A stretch of 35,742 nucleotides of DNA from Acidimicrobiales bacterium (GCA_036270875.1 DATBBR010000014.1:1-35742), one strand, 5' to 3'; counted from the first letter of the stretch, positions 16,047 through 24,087 are shown. Numbers and translations are program-made. Notes: generated from the letters alone by a model not told the origin.

Positions 16047-16727
16047 GTGGAGCCCCTCCTCCTCTTTCCGGACCCGGCTCCGGCCAACCTGGTCCAGGCT
16101 CTCGAGCTGGCCGGCTACCGGTGGCGGGCCGCGGGCATGGCCGGGCAAGCCTCGGCCAGCGAGCCGATCGAGGGGTGGGCGGGCGCCGTGGTCTCACTGG
16201 AAGAGGATGCCGACGGCGGCCTCGCCCTGTGCCGGGCCCTGCGCAAGCGGGAGCCGCCGCTCGAGCCCATCCTGCTGATGGTGGGCAGCCAGCAGGTGGA
16301 GAATCTCCCCGTAAGAGAGGACATCTTCGACGACTTCTGCCTGACGCCGTTTCGTCCCGCCGAGCTCGGCGCGCGTCTCGAGCACCTACTCAGGCGCACA
16401 GGACGCGGGGCGCAACCGGAGCTGGTCGAGCACGGGCCACTGGCGCTCAACCTGGAGACCTACCAGGCGGCCGTCGAGGGCCGGCCGCTCGATCTCACCT
16501 ACATGGAGTACGAGCTCCTGCGGTTCCTGGCCACCCACCCCGGCAAGGTGTTCACCCGGGAGATCCTGCTGAGCCGGGTGTGGGGCTACGAGTACTTCGG
16601 TGGCGCGCGCACGGTCGACGTCCACGTGCGGCGGCTGCGGGCCAAGCTGGGCGAGGAGCACGCCAACCTCATCCAGACCGTCCGCTCGGTCGGCTACCGC
16701 TTCGGACAGCCGCGCTGGACGCTCTGA
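16047..16727 (+). CDS. glnR: GlnR-like OmpR-family orphan response regulator
   Basis: A 226-residue winged-helix regulator. The C-terminal domain (about 143-220) closely matches what I recall of Streptomyces GlnR, the global nitrogen regulator: GRPLDLTYMEYELLRFLA, then FTREILLSRVWGYEYFGGAR, then VDVHVRRLRAKLG and SVGYRF. The N-terminal receiver is degenerate: Ser50 occupies the phosphoacceptor position (GAVVSLEED), and the conserved Lys near the C-terminal end of the receiver is Thr100 (CLTPFRP). It therefore cannot work by normal Asp phosphorylation, as known for GlnR. It starts (GTG) 20 nt after the GSI-alpha-like gene and is probably co-transcribed with it, which fits a nitrogen role. Another OmpR-type orphan regulator remains possible. 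Confidence 0.8.
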   Translation: MEPLLLFPDPAPANLVQALELAGYRWRAAGMAGQASASEPIEGWAGAVVSLEEDADGGLALCRALRKREPPLEPILLMVGSQQVENLPVREDIFDDFCLTPFRPAELGARLEHLLRRTGRGAQPELVEHGPLALNLETYQAAVEGRPLDLTYMEYELLRFLATHPGKVFTREILLSRVWGYEYFGGARTVDVHVRRLRAKLGEEHANLIQTVRSVGYRFGQPRWTL

Positions 16728-16745
16728 CCGATCGCGCCGCCCCTC

Positions 16746-18341
16746 TCAACGCCGGCGCTCGGGTCCGCCGGTCGGCCAGTCCTGGGGCAGCCCGTCGGCA
16801 ATCCACGCTGCCGCGGCCACCGCGGCGAAGACGGCGTCGGAGCCATTGACGGCAGAGCCCTCGCTGCGAGCGATCTCGACGTCGACCGTCGGCATATCGC
16901 GCGCCGCCAGGATGCCGAACGAGCGGATGGTGAGATCGAGGGGGTGGCCCTCCTCGTCGACGGCGAGGCCTTCGGACCGTACCCAGCTCAGCGCCATGTG
17001 GGCGGCACCGGTGCAGTAGGAGCGCAGCACCACGTCGTCGAGGGGCGGACCGCACGACACCCGAACGCCGACACCGCCGTCGGGCGCGATCGACGCCTCA
17101 GCCGTAGCTCCCGACGCCAGCGCCACCCGCACCGCCGAGCCGCCCTCGGGCCCGCTGTCATCTCGAAGATGAGCGAGCGCGGCGAGGAGCACCGCCGCCT
17201 CGACCCATCCGGCGCCGCGAACGGCGCCCGAGGTCTGCGGGCCGGCGACATCCACCTCCTCGACGACGATCCCGGGAGCCACGGAGCGGATCACGTCGGC
17301 GACGCCGGGGGTTCGGACGATCCGCATCAGCCCCGTGCCGTCCAGCCCGATACCGGCGGCCACCGGAGGCCGCTTGGGGCCCATCCGGACGGTGTCCTCC
17401 CGGGAGAGCAGCACCCGCACGGGACGCCCGTGCTCGTCGGCCAGCCGGCGGGCGACGTCGGGGGCTGGCGACGCCAGCTTGGCGCCGAAGGCGCCGCCGT
17501 TGGCCAGGGGCGAGGCCGGTTCGCCTCCGGGTCGACACCACGAGGCGTCGGTCTCGAGGTAGGCGGGCTCCACCCACGTCGTGCGCAGGGTCTGCTGCCA
17601 CGGGCCGGGCGGCACCTCGAGCGGGTGTCCCAGCGGGATCGTGCTGCGCCGCCCCTGGACCTTGCCAGCGGCGGCCCGAGCGTCCCGCAGGGTCTCGGCG
17701 ACGGCCCACCCGCCCTCGCCGTCGGGCACAGCGACCAACGCGTCCGCGGGCGCCGTGTCGTCGGCGAAGCCGCCCGCGCCGAGCGGAACGGACACATCCA
17801 CCGTCTGGGGTGTCCCACCCTCGAGGGCGGCCCGGTGGGCGGCGGCGGCGACGTCGCGGCTCACCGCGGCGCCAGTCGTGCCGGCCCGCCAGCTGTCGGC
17901 CAGGCGAGCGGCGTCCACGATGGTCCGCCAGCCGGTGCACCGACAGAGGTGGGCGGCGAGCGCACGCCCGACGGCCGGCTCGTCGACCGAGCCTTCGGCC
18001 CGCGCCTCCAACGCCGCCAGCCGCATGACGATCCCCGGCGTGCAGAACCCGCACTGGCTGGCCCCGGTGGCCGAGAACGCCTCGGCCCAGCGCTGCCGGC
18101 TCCCCGGATCGAGGCCGTCCAGCGTGGTCACCGAGCGGCCCGCCACTCGCCGCGCCGGCGTCACGCACGCGACACGGGGCGCCCCGTCGATCCACACGGT
18201 GCAGCACCCGCACTGGCCCTGGGGGCTGCAGCCGTCCTTGGCCGAGCGCAGGCCCAGCCGGTCCCGCAGCACCTCGAGGAGCGAGGACCCGTCGTCGGGG
18301 ACCTCTACCTCGCGACCGTCAACGACCAGGCTGACGGGCAT
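16746..18341 (-). CDS. [2Fe-2S] protein fused to a reduced molybdo-hydroxylase-like domain
   Basis: A 531-residue fusion. Residues 1 to about 155 form a complete small subunit of the xanthine dehydrogenase/CO dehydrogenase family: plant-type [2Fe-2S] site with Cys38, 44, 47 and 59 (CSPQGQCGCC), and a second cluster with CGFC (97-100) and CRC (133-135). The remainder resembles scattered parts of the large molybdenum subunit: ANGGAFGAKLASP, GRPVRVLLSREDTVRMGPKRP, and a C-terminal LTIRSFGILAARDMP with NGSDAVFAAVAAAAW. It is far too short for the normal subunit of about 750 residues. The GVGE motif with the catalytic Glu reads VNGSD instead, so enzymatic hydroxylation is unlikely. It ends 18 nt from the glnR-like gene (convergent) and lies just downstream of an Fe-S carrier gene on the same strand. 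Confidence 0.8.
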   Translation of the reverse strand: MPVSLVVDGREVEVPDDGSSLLEVLRDRLGLRSAKDGCSPQGQCGCCTVWIDGAPRVACVTPARRVAGRSVTTLDGLDPGSRQRWAEAFSATGASQCGFCTPGIVMRLAALEARAEGSVDEPAVGRALAAHLCRCTGWRTIVDAARLADSWRAGTTGAAVSRDVAAAAHRAALEGGTPQTVDVSVPLGAGGFADDTAPADALVAVPDGEGGWAVAETLRDARAAAGKVQGRRSTIPLGHPLEVPPGPWQQTLRTTWVEPAYLETDASWCRPGGEPASPLANGGAFGAKLASPAPDVARRLADEHGRPVRVLLSREDTVRMGPKRPPVAAGIGLDGTGLMRIVRTPGVADVIRSVAPGIVVEEVDVAGPQTSGAVRGAGWVEAAVLLAALAHLRDDSGPEGGSAVRVALASGATAEASIAPDGGVGVRVSCGPPLDDVVLRSYCTGAAHMALSWVRSEGLAVDEEGHPLDLTIRSFGILAARDMPTVDVEIARSEGSAVNGSDAVFAAVAAAAWIADGLPQDWPTGGPERRR

Positions 18342-18377
18342 CGCTCATGATGTGACAGCGACCCCGAGGGCCGCCGG

Positions 18378-18737
18378 TCAGCTGAAGGACGAACCGCACC
18401 CGCAGGTGCGGGTGGCGTTGGGGTTGGTGATGTGAAAGCCCGCCCCCTGAAGGCCGTCCTTGTAGTCGAGGGTGGCGCCGGTGAGCTGCTCGGCGCTGGC
18501 CGGGTCGACCACCACCTTGACCGGGCCGAAGCTGCGGACGATGTCGTCACTCTCCAGCTCGGAGTCGAAGAACATCTCATAGCTGAAGCCCGAGCACCCG
18601 CCGGGTCGCACGGCCACCCGCAGAGCGAGCTCGGCGTTGCCCTCCTGGGCCAGCAGGTCCGCCACCTTGGTCGCCGCCTGGTCGGTCAGCATGATGGGGC
18701 TGGGCCGCCGGCCGATGTTCACTGACGTCATGCTCAC
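18378..18737 (-). CDS. erpA: A-type iron-sulfur carrier (ErpA/IscA family)
   Basis: Delivers Fe-S clusters to apoproteins. The 119-residue product has the three conserved cysteines: Cys48 in PGGCSGFSYEM and Cys112/Cys114 in the C-terminal TCGCGSSF. Other family signatures are MLTDQAATKV and LQGAGFHITNPN. Start choice: GTG 18735-18737 lies 8 nt after GGAGG; the frame is open to 18767 but without such a site. It lies between the SufR-like regulator and the [2Fe-2S] fusion protein on one strand, so the three are probably co-transcribed and the carrier may load the fusion protein's clusters. That pairing is inferred. Confidence 0.93.
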   Translation of the reverse strand: MSMTSVNIGRRPSPIMLTDQAATKVADLLAQEGNAELALRVAVRPGGCSGFSYEMFFDSELESDDIVRSFGPVKVVVDPASAEQLTGATLDYKDGLQGAGFHITNPNATRTCGCGSSFS

Positions 18738-18770
18738 GGATCGCGCCTCCTCGGACTCTCGGGTCAAAGA

Positions 18771-19526
18771 TTACCGGACAACGAGCTCCACCCGGCAGGG
18801 ATGCTGATCGGCCAGGGTGGCGAAATCGGCGACCGACGCCCCGCCCATCCGCTCGACGATGCCCTCCACGATGCCCCGGTGCAGGCAGCAGACCAGCTCC
18901 GGGTGCGCCTCCGCCAGCTCCCGGTACGGGCAGCGGGTGAACGACACGGTCGTGTGGGACCCGGAGCAGTCGGTGGTCGGGTCGAAGCCCAGCTCGGCCA
19001 GCTCGGCCACGAGGGCGTTGACGCACGGGCTCTCCTCGGAGGCACCAGTGTCCCCGGCCTCTCCATCGGGCTCGCCGAGCATCTCCGCCTCGTGCCGGCC
19101 CCACGACCGGCCGACCTCGGCGACGTCGTCGTCCCTCGGGCCGAGCTCGGCGGCCAGCTGGGCCAGAAGGTCGGCGAGCAACGGGTACGCGGGCGGCTCC
19201 AGGCCGAGGCAGGGAGCATCGGCAGTGAGCATGTACCGGTGCTGGGGCCGCCCCACGCTCCCCTGACTGGCCGACTCGACCTCGAGCAGGCCGACGTCCC
19301 GCAGCCGCTCGAGGTGTGGTCGGACGGTGTTGGGGTGGAGGTCGAGGACCTCGGCGATGTCGGAGGTGGAGAGCGGAACCGCGGACGACGCCACCTCGCT
19401 GTAGATGGCGTAGCGCGTGCGATCTCCAAGGGCCCGGAAGAGCGACTGCCGTGTCCCTGGCGTCTGCTGCACAGCGGGCGGGGCCGCCTCCCGAGCTGCC
19501 CCCGTCCGTGCCGCTAACTTCGCCAC
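18771..19526 (-). CDS. sufR: SufR-like Fe-S-sensing transcriptional repressor
   Basis: A 251-residue winged-helix regulator. The N-terminal DNA-binding part includes GDRTRYAIYSEV and helix-turn-helix TSDIAEVLDLHPNTVRPHLERL (about 54-75). The C-terminal half has the cysteine set of SufR proteins: Cys199 (CPYRELAEAHPE), Cys213/214 (LVCCLHRGIVEGI) and Cys244 (HPCRVEL). In known members these hold an Fe-S cluster, and the protein represses suf genes when clusters are plentiful. The start is GTG 19524-19526, 6 nt after TAGTAT, so it is probably leaderless. It is divergent from mrp across a 39-bp gap filled by a long palindrome, and upstream of the A-type carrier. Confidence 0.88.
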   Translation of the reverse strand: MAKLAARTGAAREAAPPAVQQTPGTRQSLFRALGDRTRYAIYSEVASSAVPLSTSDIAEVLDLHPNTVRPHLERLRDVGLLEVESASQGSVGRPQHRYMLTADAPCLGLEPPAYPLLADLLAQLAAELGPRDDDVAEVGRSWGRHEAEMLGEPDGEAGDTGASEESPCVNALVAELAELGFDPTTDCSGSHTTVSFTRCPYRELAEAHPELVCCLHRGIVEGIVERMGGASVADFATLADQHPCRVELVVR

Positions 19527-19530
19527 GGCT

Positions 19531-19560
19531 GAATACTACTGGTCGAGACCGGTAGAATTC
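19531..19560. promoter_or_regulatory. 30-bp palindrome holding both divergent sufR-like and mrp promoters
   Basis: Arms GAATACTACTGGTC (19531-19544) and GACCGGTAGAATTC (19547-19560) are inverted repeats with 12 of 14 positions matching and a 2-nt centre. The right arm contains TAGAAT (19553-19558), 7 nt before the mrp GTG. The left arm, read on the minus strand, contains TAGTAT (19533-19538), 6 nt before the regulator GTG. With 17-bp spacers the -35 positions fall on TGAATA and TGAATT at the two outer ends. A dimer bound here would cover both promoters at once. The obvious candidate is the SufR-like protein, giving autoregulation. Confidence 0.75.
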
Positions 19561-19565
19561 ACGCC

Positions 19566-20741
19566 GTGCCCACCAAGGTCGTCCCTCCCCCGCCCCACGA
19601 GGCCGTCGTCGCGGCCCTGCGCGGCGTCATCGACCCCGAGCTGGGTGACAACGTCGTCGACCTCGGCATGGTCCGGGGCGTGCGGGTGGCCGATGGGGGC
19701 GGCGTCGACGTGGACCTGGCCCTGACCATCGCCGGGTGTCCCCTGCGCACCCAGCTGCGCGGTGACGTCGAGGCGCGGGTAGGTGGTCTCCCGGGCGTGA
19801 TCTCGGTGCAGGTCCATATGGCCGAGATGACGGGTGAGGAGCGCAGCCGGGTGATGTCCCGGGCCAGGTGGAAGGCGCGGGAGCGGCCCGCCGAGACCGA
19901 GATTCCCCCGAGCGCGCGGGTGGTAGCCGTGGCGTCGGGGAAGGGCGGGGTGGGCAAGTCGTCGGTCACCGTGAACCTCGCCGCCGCGCTGGCGGCCCGG
20001 GGCCTCACCGTTGGGTTGCTCGACGCCGATATCTGGGGCTTCTCGGTCCCCCGCATGCTCGGCATCGAAGGGCGGATCGAGGCGGAGGGGACGACCGAGG
20101 CCTGGTCCATGATCCCCATCACCAAGCCCGTCGGCTCCGGGCAGCTGAAGGTGGTGTCGATGGGCTTTCTCGCCGAGGGTGAGGACGAGGCGATCATGTG
20201 GCGAGGACTGCTGCTCAACCGGGCCCTCCAGCACTTCATCGAGAACGTCCGCTGGGGCGCCCTCGACTACCTCCTCGTCGACATGCCGCCGGGCACCGGA
20301 GACATCCAGATGGGCCTGGCTCGCATGCTGCCGCGTACAGAGTTGATCATCGTGACCACGCCGGCCGTGGCGGCGGCCAAGGTGGCGACGCGGGCGGCCG
20401 ACATGGCCCGCAAGGGCTACCTGCGCGTGGCTGGCGTGATCGAGAATATGACCGCCTTCGTGTGCGAGCACGGCCAGTCGTACCCGCTCTTCGGTGCAGG
20501 TGGGGGGCAGCGGGTGGCGGACGAGATCGGCGCCCCGCTGATCGGCGCCGTGCCACTCGATCCCGCCGTGGCGGCCGGAGGCGACAGCGGCAACCCGGTG
20601 GCGCTCGACGGCGAGGGGCCGACCGCGGAGGCGTTCGCCGCCATCGCCGGTCGCCTGGTCGACGAGGTCCTACCGCTCGTCGAGATGTCGGGCTGTACCG
20701 CCCGGATGCTCGACAGGGTCGAGACCGCCCTCGACGGCTGA
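19566..20741 (+). CDS. mrp: Mrp/ApbC iron-sulfur cluster carrier ATPase
   Basis: A 391-residue P-loop NTPase that binds and transfers Fe-S clusters. Residues about 10-90 are a DUF59/MIP18 domain (VIDPELGDNVVDLGMVRGV, with Cys58 in TIAGCPLR). The ParA/MinD-type ATPase domain follows with a deviant Walker A, GKGGVGKS (125-132, signature Lys126), LLDADIWGFSVPRML, and LVDMPPGTGDIQ. The C-terminal cluster site, often CxxC, has only one Cys (AFVCEHGQSYPLFGAGGG); loss of cysteines here is seen in some bacterial Mrp proteins. The start is GTG, probably leaderless. Divergence from the SufR-like regulator and nearness to the A-type carrier support a role in Fe-S maturation. Confidence 0.94.
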   Translation: MPTKVVPPPPHEAVVAALRGVIDPELGDNVVDLGMVRGVRVADGGGVDVDLALTIAGCPLRTQLRGDVEARVGGLPGVISVQVHMAEMTGEERSRVMSRARWKARERPAETEIPPSARVVAVASGKGGVGKSSVTVNLAAALAARGLTVGLLDADIWGFSVPRMLGIEGRIEAEGTTEAWSMIPITKPVGSGQLKVVSMGFLAEGEDEAIMWRGLLLNRALQHFIENVRWGALDYLLVDMPPGTGDIQMGLARMLPRTELIIVTTPAVAAAKVATRAADMARKGYLRVAGVIENMTAFVCEHGQSYPLFGAGGGQRVADEIGAPLIGAVPLDPAVAAGGDSGNPVALDGEGPTAEAFAAIAGRLVDEVLPLVEMSGCTARMLDRVETALDG

Positions 20742-20755
20742 CCGCGCCGCTGAGA

Positions 20756-20782
20756 CTCGGCGCCCCGGCGGGGCCGCCCGAG
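20756..20782. terminator. GC-rich hairpin between convergent mrp and kinase genes
   Basis: CTCGG pairs with CCGAG, enclosing CCCC/GGGG around a 3-nt loop with small bulges. It lies between the two convergent stop codons. There is no T-run, so it is at best a hairpin-type actinobacterial terminator. Confidence 0.3.
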
Positions 20783-20789
20783 CCGTCGA

Positions 20790-22523
20790 TCAGCTGTCGA
20801 GCGATGTGGCGTTCTGCGGCACCGGGAGGGTGAGGGCGAAGGCGGCGCCACCCTCAGCCGCCGGCTCGTACCAGACCCGGCCGCCCATGGCCTCGACCAG
20901 GCCCCGCACCAGCGACAGACCGAGGCCGGTCCCCCGGGCCCGATCCCGCAGGGCGAGGATCTGGAGCCGGTTGAACAGCCTGGGCACCATCACCGGAGCC
21001 ACCCCGGCGCCGCGGTCCACCACCGCCAGCTCGACCTCGGCGCCGTCGGCGCGCCGGAGCTCGACCGTGACCGGCGGGGCCCCGTGGACGAGGGCGTTCT
21101 CCACCAGGTTGGCCATGACCTGCTCCAGTCGCCGCGGGTCGGCCAGCACGGCGGTGCCCGTCGGCACCTGCACCTCGACGGAGGGGCGGGGGTCGGTCGA
21201 CAGCATGTCCACCGAGTGCAGGGCCACGTCGACCACCCGGGCCAGGTCGACTGGTCGCGGGGCGAGGAGCAGCGAGCTGGCCTCGAGCCGGCTCACGTCG
21301 TAGAGGTCGTCGGCAAGGCGGGCGATGCGCTCGGCCTGGCGGCGGATGGACTCGCCGGTGCGCTGGATGTGATCGGGCCCGAGCTCGCGACCGTGGGCCT
21401 CGAGGGTGGAGCCCAGGCCGAGGATCGTGCTGAGCGGGGTCCGCAGGTCGTGGGTGACGAGGGCGAGGAACTCGTTCTTCTCCGACTCCAGGTCGTGTGC
21501 CGTCGTGGTGTCCCTCACCACGCCCTGGAAGCCCACGAGCTCGGCGTCGTGATAACGGGGCATGGTGCGGACCTCGAGGACCCGTCGGACGCGATCGGCC
21601 CGCACGATCGTGAGCTCGAGCACCTCCGCGCCTTCGACGGGCTCGGTGATGAGGGCGTCGAGCTTCGAGGTCGGGTCCAAAGGAACGACGATGTCGGTGA
21701 GCGCTGTGCCCACCAACCCCTCGGTCGGGCGACCGAGGATCATCCCCAGGGCCGGGTTGGCGTACTGGATCCGACCCACGAGATCGACTTCCCAGATGCC
21801 GCTGAAGGACTGCTCGACGACGTTCTCGTAGCGGGCCCGGCTCTCCTTCTGCTCCTCGACCACGGCGGCCCAGTAACCCTGGGCCAGGGCATCGGTCAGC
21901 CGGTCCATGGCGGGCAGGACCCGGGTCAGCAGCAGCGACAGTGCCAGCCCCCAATGACGGCCCCGCTCCTCGGCCAGCTCCACCGCGGTCTGGACGACGA
22001 GGTCGCGCGAGATTCGCAGCACGACGAGCAGCTGCGGAAGGGGTGAGCCCGCCCAGGCGGCGCTCGCTCCGACCTCCTGCAGGTCGCCGACGAGCGCCTC
22101 GTCGACCTCGGCCCCCTGGCCGGTGACGGCGAGGATCGCCTCGAAGCGAGCCCGGGCCTGATCGATGAAGCGCGCCTGCTCGGAGAGCGACCACCCGCGA
22201 GACTCGGGGAACACGGTCGAGAAGATCTCGAATGCCCTCCTGGCCATCTCCTCGGAGCGCCCGTCGAGCGCATCGAGCAGCGTCTGTGGGTCGACGCTGT
22301 CGAGCGCGGCGTCGAGGATGTTGCCCGATCCGTTCTCGGCGTTACGGGCCAGGAACGCCTTGAGGTCGACCAGGGCGAACTCCGGCCCGCTGGCCCCGTT
22401 GCCGAGCGCGGCCAAATATCCAGTCTCGACCAACGCCTCGACCGACTCGGCCGGGAGGTCAAGGTATTCGGCGGCCTTGGCGAGCGAAACCGGCCGCCGG
22501 CTTCCGGTGTCTCGGTCGGGCAT
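20790..22523 (-). CDS. PAS-domain sensor histidine kinase with N-terminal excisionase-like segment
   Basis: A 577-residue soluble kinase with no membrane segment. Residues about 10-60 (SLAKAAEYLDLPAESVEALVE, then GYLAAL and FALVDLKAFLARN) look like a MerR/excisionase-type helix-turn-helix. A long helical region follows, then a PAS domain (YENVVEQSFSGIWEVDLVGR to LTDIVVPLD), a HisKA dimerisation domain with His358 in VTHDLRTPLS, and a HATPase domain with NLVENALVHG, DRGAGVAP and GTGLGLSLV. Autophosphorylation on His358 is expected. No response regulator is adjacent; a LuxR-type regulator (9239) and a stand-alone receiver (33476) are in the window. The ATG start has TAGAAC 6 nt upstream, so it may be leaderless. 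Confidence 0.9.
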   Translation of the reverse strand: MPDRDTGSRRPVSLAKAAEYLDLPAESVEALVETGYLAALGNGASGPEFALVDLKAFLARNAENGSGNILDAALDSVDPQTLLDALDGRSEEMARRAFEIFSTVFPESRGWSLSEQARFIDQARARFEAILAVTGQGAEVDEALVGDLQEVGASAAWAGSPLPQLLVVLRISRDLVVQTAVELAEERGRHWGLALSLLLTRVLPAMDRLTDALAQGYWAAVVEEQKESRARYENVVEQSFSGIWEVDLVGRIQYANPALGMILGRPTEGLVGTALTDIVVPLDPTSKLDALITEPVEGAEVLELTIVRADRVRRVLEVRTMPRYHDAELVGFQGVVRDTTTAHDLESEKNEFLALVTHDLRTPLSTILGLGSTLEAHGRELGPDHIQRTGESIRRQAERIARLADDLYDVSRLEASSLLLAPRPVDLARVVDVALHSVDMLSTDPRPSVEVQVPTGTAVLADPRRLEQVMANLVENALVHGAPPVTVELRRADGAEVELAVVDRGAGVAPVMVPRLFNRLQILALRDRARGTGLGLSLVRGLVEAMGGRVWYEPAAEGGAAFALTLPVPQNATSLDS

Positions 22524-22612
22524 GACCCAGTTCTAGTTCGACGCGGGCCGAGAATCACCTACCGAATCGGCCGTCAGGCCAACCAGCGTTCATCGCCACG
22601 CCAGGGGCAAGC

Positions 22613-22618
22613 TACCCT
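22613..22618 (+). promoter_or_regulatory. -10 box for the protease-like gene (leaderless-type)
   Basis: TACCCT lies 8 nt upstream of the ATG at 22627, and no Shine-Dalgarno is present. It is the same hexamer seen before the ABM-domain and stand-alone receiver genes. Confidence 0.4.
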
Positions 22619-22626
22619 CGTGTTCG

Positions 22627-23877
22627 ATGGGGAGCAGCAAGTTCGGCCCGGATGATGCCGGGCCGGGCGCAGGGAAGCTGGGGGACGACATCCGCCGCGT
22701 CCGATCGGGCCAGCGCAGTCCGTCCTCGGGTCAGCCCCGTGAGCGGCGAGGCGACCGCGAAGCGACCAACGGGGCCGATGAGGTCGGTGCGGCTAATGCC
22801 ACCAAAGCGGTCAAAGGAGGCAGCGAGGCCGACAAGATGCGCGGCCGGGGCGCCGGCGTCGGACGTGGTCCGGCCGGCAGCACGGGACGCAGCTCTGCCG
22901 GTGGCGCGGCAGCCGGAGCTGCGGCCGGGGAGGCGTTGGCTGCGGCGCCGACCACTCCGGGCGGGCCGGGCGGACCGACCACACCGCTCACCTGGCGGGA
23001 ACGGCTTCTGCCCAAGACCGTGCGGGGCATGGTCTCGCTGATCGTCGCCGCCTCGGTGGGCGCCGCCCTGAGCGGCACCATCCTCTACGCCTACTACCAG
23101 TACCGCCTCAACCAGACTGAGCAGCGGGTGGGCTCCTTCGTCAACGGGTTCGACCAGCGCTTCAAGACCGCCGAGGGCACCATCCAGGCCGATCAGGCCA
23201 ACGCCCAGGCGGCGATCCAGCGCTCGCTGGGCCCCATTCAGAGCGTGCAGGCCCAGGGCGCCGCGGTCGCCAACCTGCTGAAGCAGACGCAGGCGTCGGT
23301 GTGGTTCGTGCACACCGTCGACGCCAACGGCCAGCCGTCGGTCGGGTCGGCCTTCGCCGTGTCGTCGGGCAACGGCAAGACCCTGATGCTCACCTCCTAC
23401 AACACGGTCCAGGCCGCGACCCACCAGCCCGCTCCCACCATCTACGTGCGCAAGGGCGACACGGACACTCCGGCGACGCTGTCGTCCTGGCAGCCGGCCA
23501 AGGACCTGGCCCTGCTGCAGGTCAACCGGGACAACGTGAAGACGATGAACTTCGCAACCGGCGACGCGCCCTTGAAAGTCGGAGACCGGATCTACGCCGT
23601 CTCCGGCCTGGGCGCATCCGGCGGCTCGATCACCGCCGGCACCGTGGCCGACGCCTCGTCCAACGTGCTCCAGAGCGATGCCGCCGTCGGCACGTCCTTC
23701 CAGGGAGGCCCGCTGATAAACGGCCAGGGCGACGTCGTCGGTGTCGCGTCACGCTCCTACAGCCCGCTCGGCTTCACTTCGGACGGGATCTACTTCGGCG
23801 TGCCCATACAAGCTGCTTGTGATCAGGTCCTCAGCTGCCCCGGCGGCTCGCCCCCCTCGGCGGGGGCCAAGCCCTAA
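22627..23877 (+). CDS. Membrane-anchored trypsin-like protein, catalytically dead
   Basis: A 416-residue protein with a long disordered cytoplasmic N terminus (1 to about 120, Gly/Ala/Arg-rich). One membrane segment (about 134-156), a coiled-coil-like helix (about 160-222, LNQTEQRVGSFV to AVANLLKQTQ) and an extracytoplasmic trypsin/HtrA-fold domain (about 225-400) follow. The fold is recognisable (GSAFAVSS, LMLTSYNTVQ, AKDLALLQV, VGDRIYAVSGLG, FQGGPLINGQGDVVGV), but the catalytic His position is Asn259 and the Ser position is Gln359; only Asp293 remains. It should bind rather than cleave. Convergent with the class A PBP gene, it may act in the cell envelope. No PDZ domain is present. Confidence 0.8.
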   Translation: MGSSKFGPDDAGPGAGKLGDDIRRVRSGQRSPSSGQPRERRGDREATNGADEVGAANATKAVKGGSEADKMRGRGAGVGRGPAGSTGRSSAGGAAAGAAAGEALAAAPTTPGGPGGPTTPLTWRERLLPKTVRGMVSLIVAASVGAALSGTILYAYYQYRLNQTEQRVGSFVNGFDQRFKTAEGTIQADQANAQAAIQRSLGPIQSVQAQGAAVANLLKQTQASVWFVHTVDANGQPSVGSAFAVSSGNGKTLMLTSYNTVQAATHQPAPTIYVRKGDTDTPATLSSWQPAKDLALLQVNRDNVKTMNFATGDAPLKVGDRIYAVSGLGASGGSITAGTVADASSNVLQSDAAVGTSFQGGPLINGQGDVVGVASRSYSPLGFTSDGIYFGVPIQAACDQVLSCPGGSPPSAGAKP

Positions 23878-23935
23878 GAGCTCGACCGCCCGGCGCCGGC
23901 GAGGCGCGGCGCGGCGCGGCGTCGGTAGTGTGCGC

Positions 23936-23994
23936 GTTTCACCTTTGGTCGATAAGGCGCGCGGCCCGCAGCTGCTTTCGACCAAAGGTGAAAC
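23936..23994. repeat. 17-bp perfect inverted repeat between convergent genes
   Basis: The arm GTTTCACCTTTGGTCGA (23936-23952) is perfectly complementary to 23978-23994, with 25 nt between. The arms are much less GC-rich than the surroundings. The 210-base interval between the protease-like gene and the PBP gene otherwise holds a short GCGGC microrepeat (about 23905-23920) and no gene. It may be a bidirectional transcription terminator (no T-run), a protein-binding site, or the trace of a small mobile element. Confidence 0.75.
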
Positions 23995-24087
23995 AGTAGG
24001 TAGTTGCAGACGCCGCCTTCGAACCCCGCGGGACGAGCCCCAGGGCGCGGCGCCTCGACGATGAGCACGGCCCAGAGAGGCCGGCAC

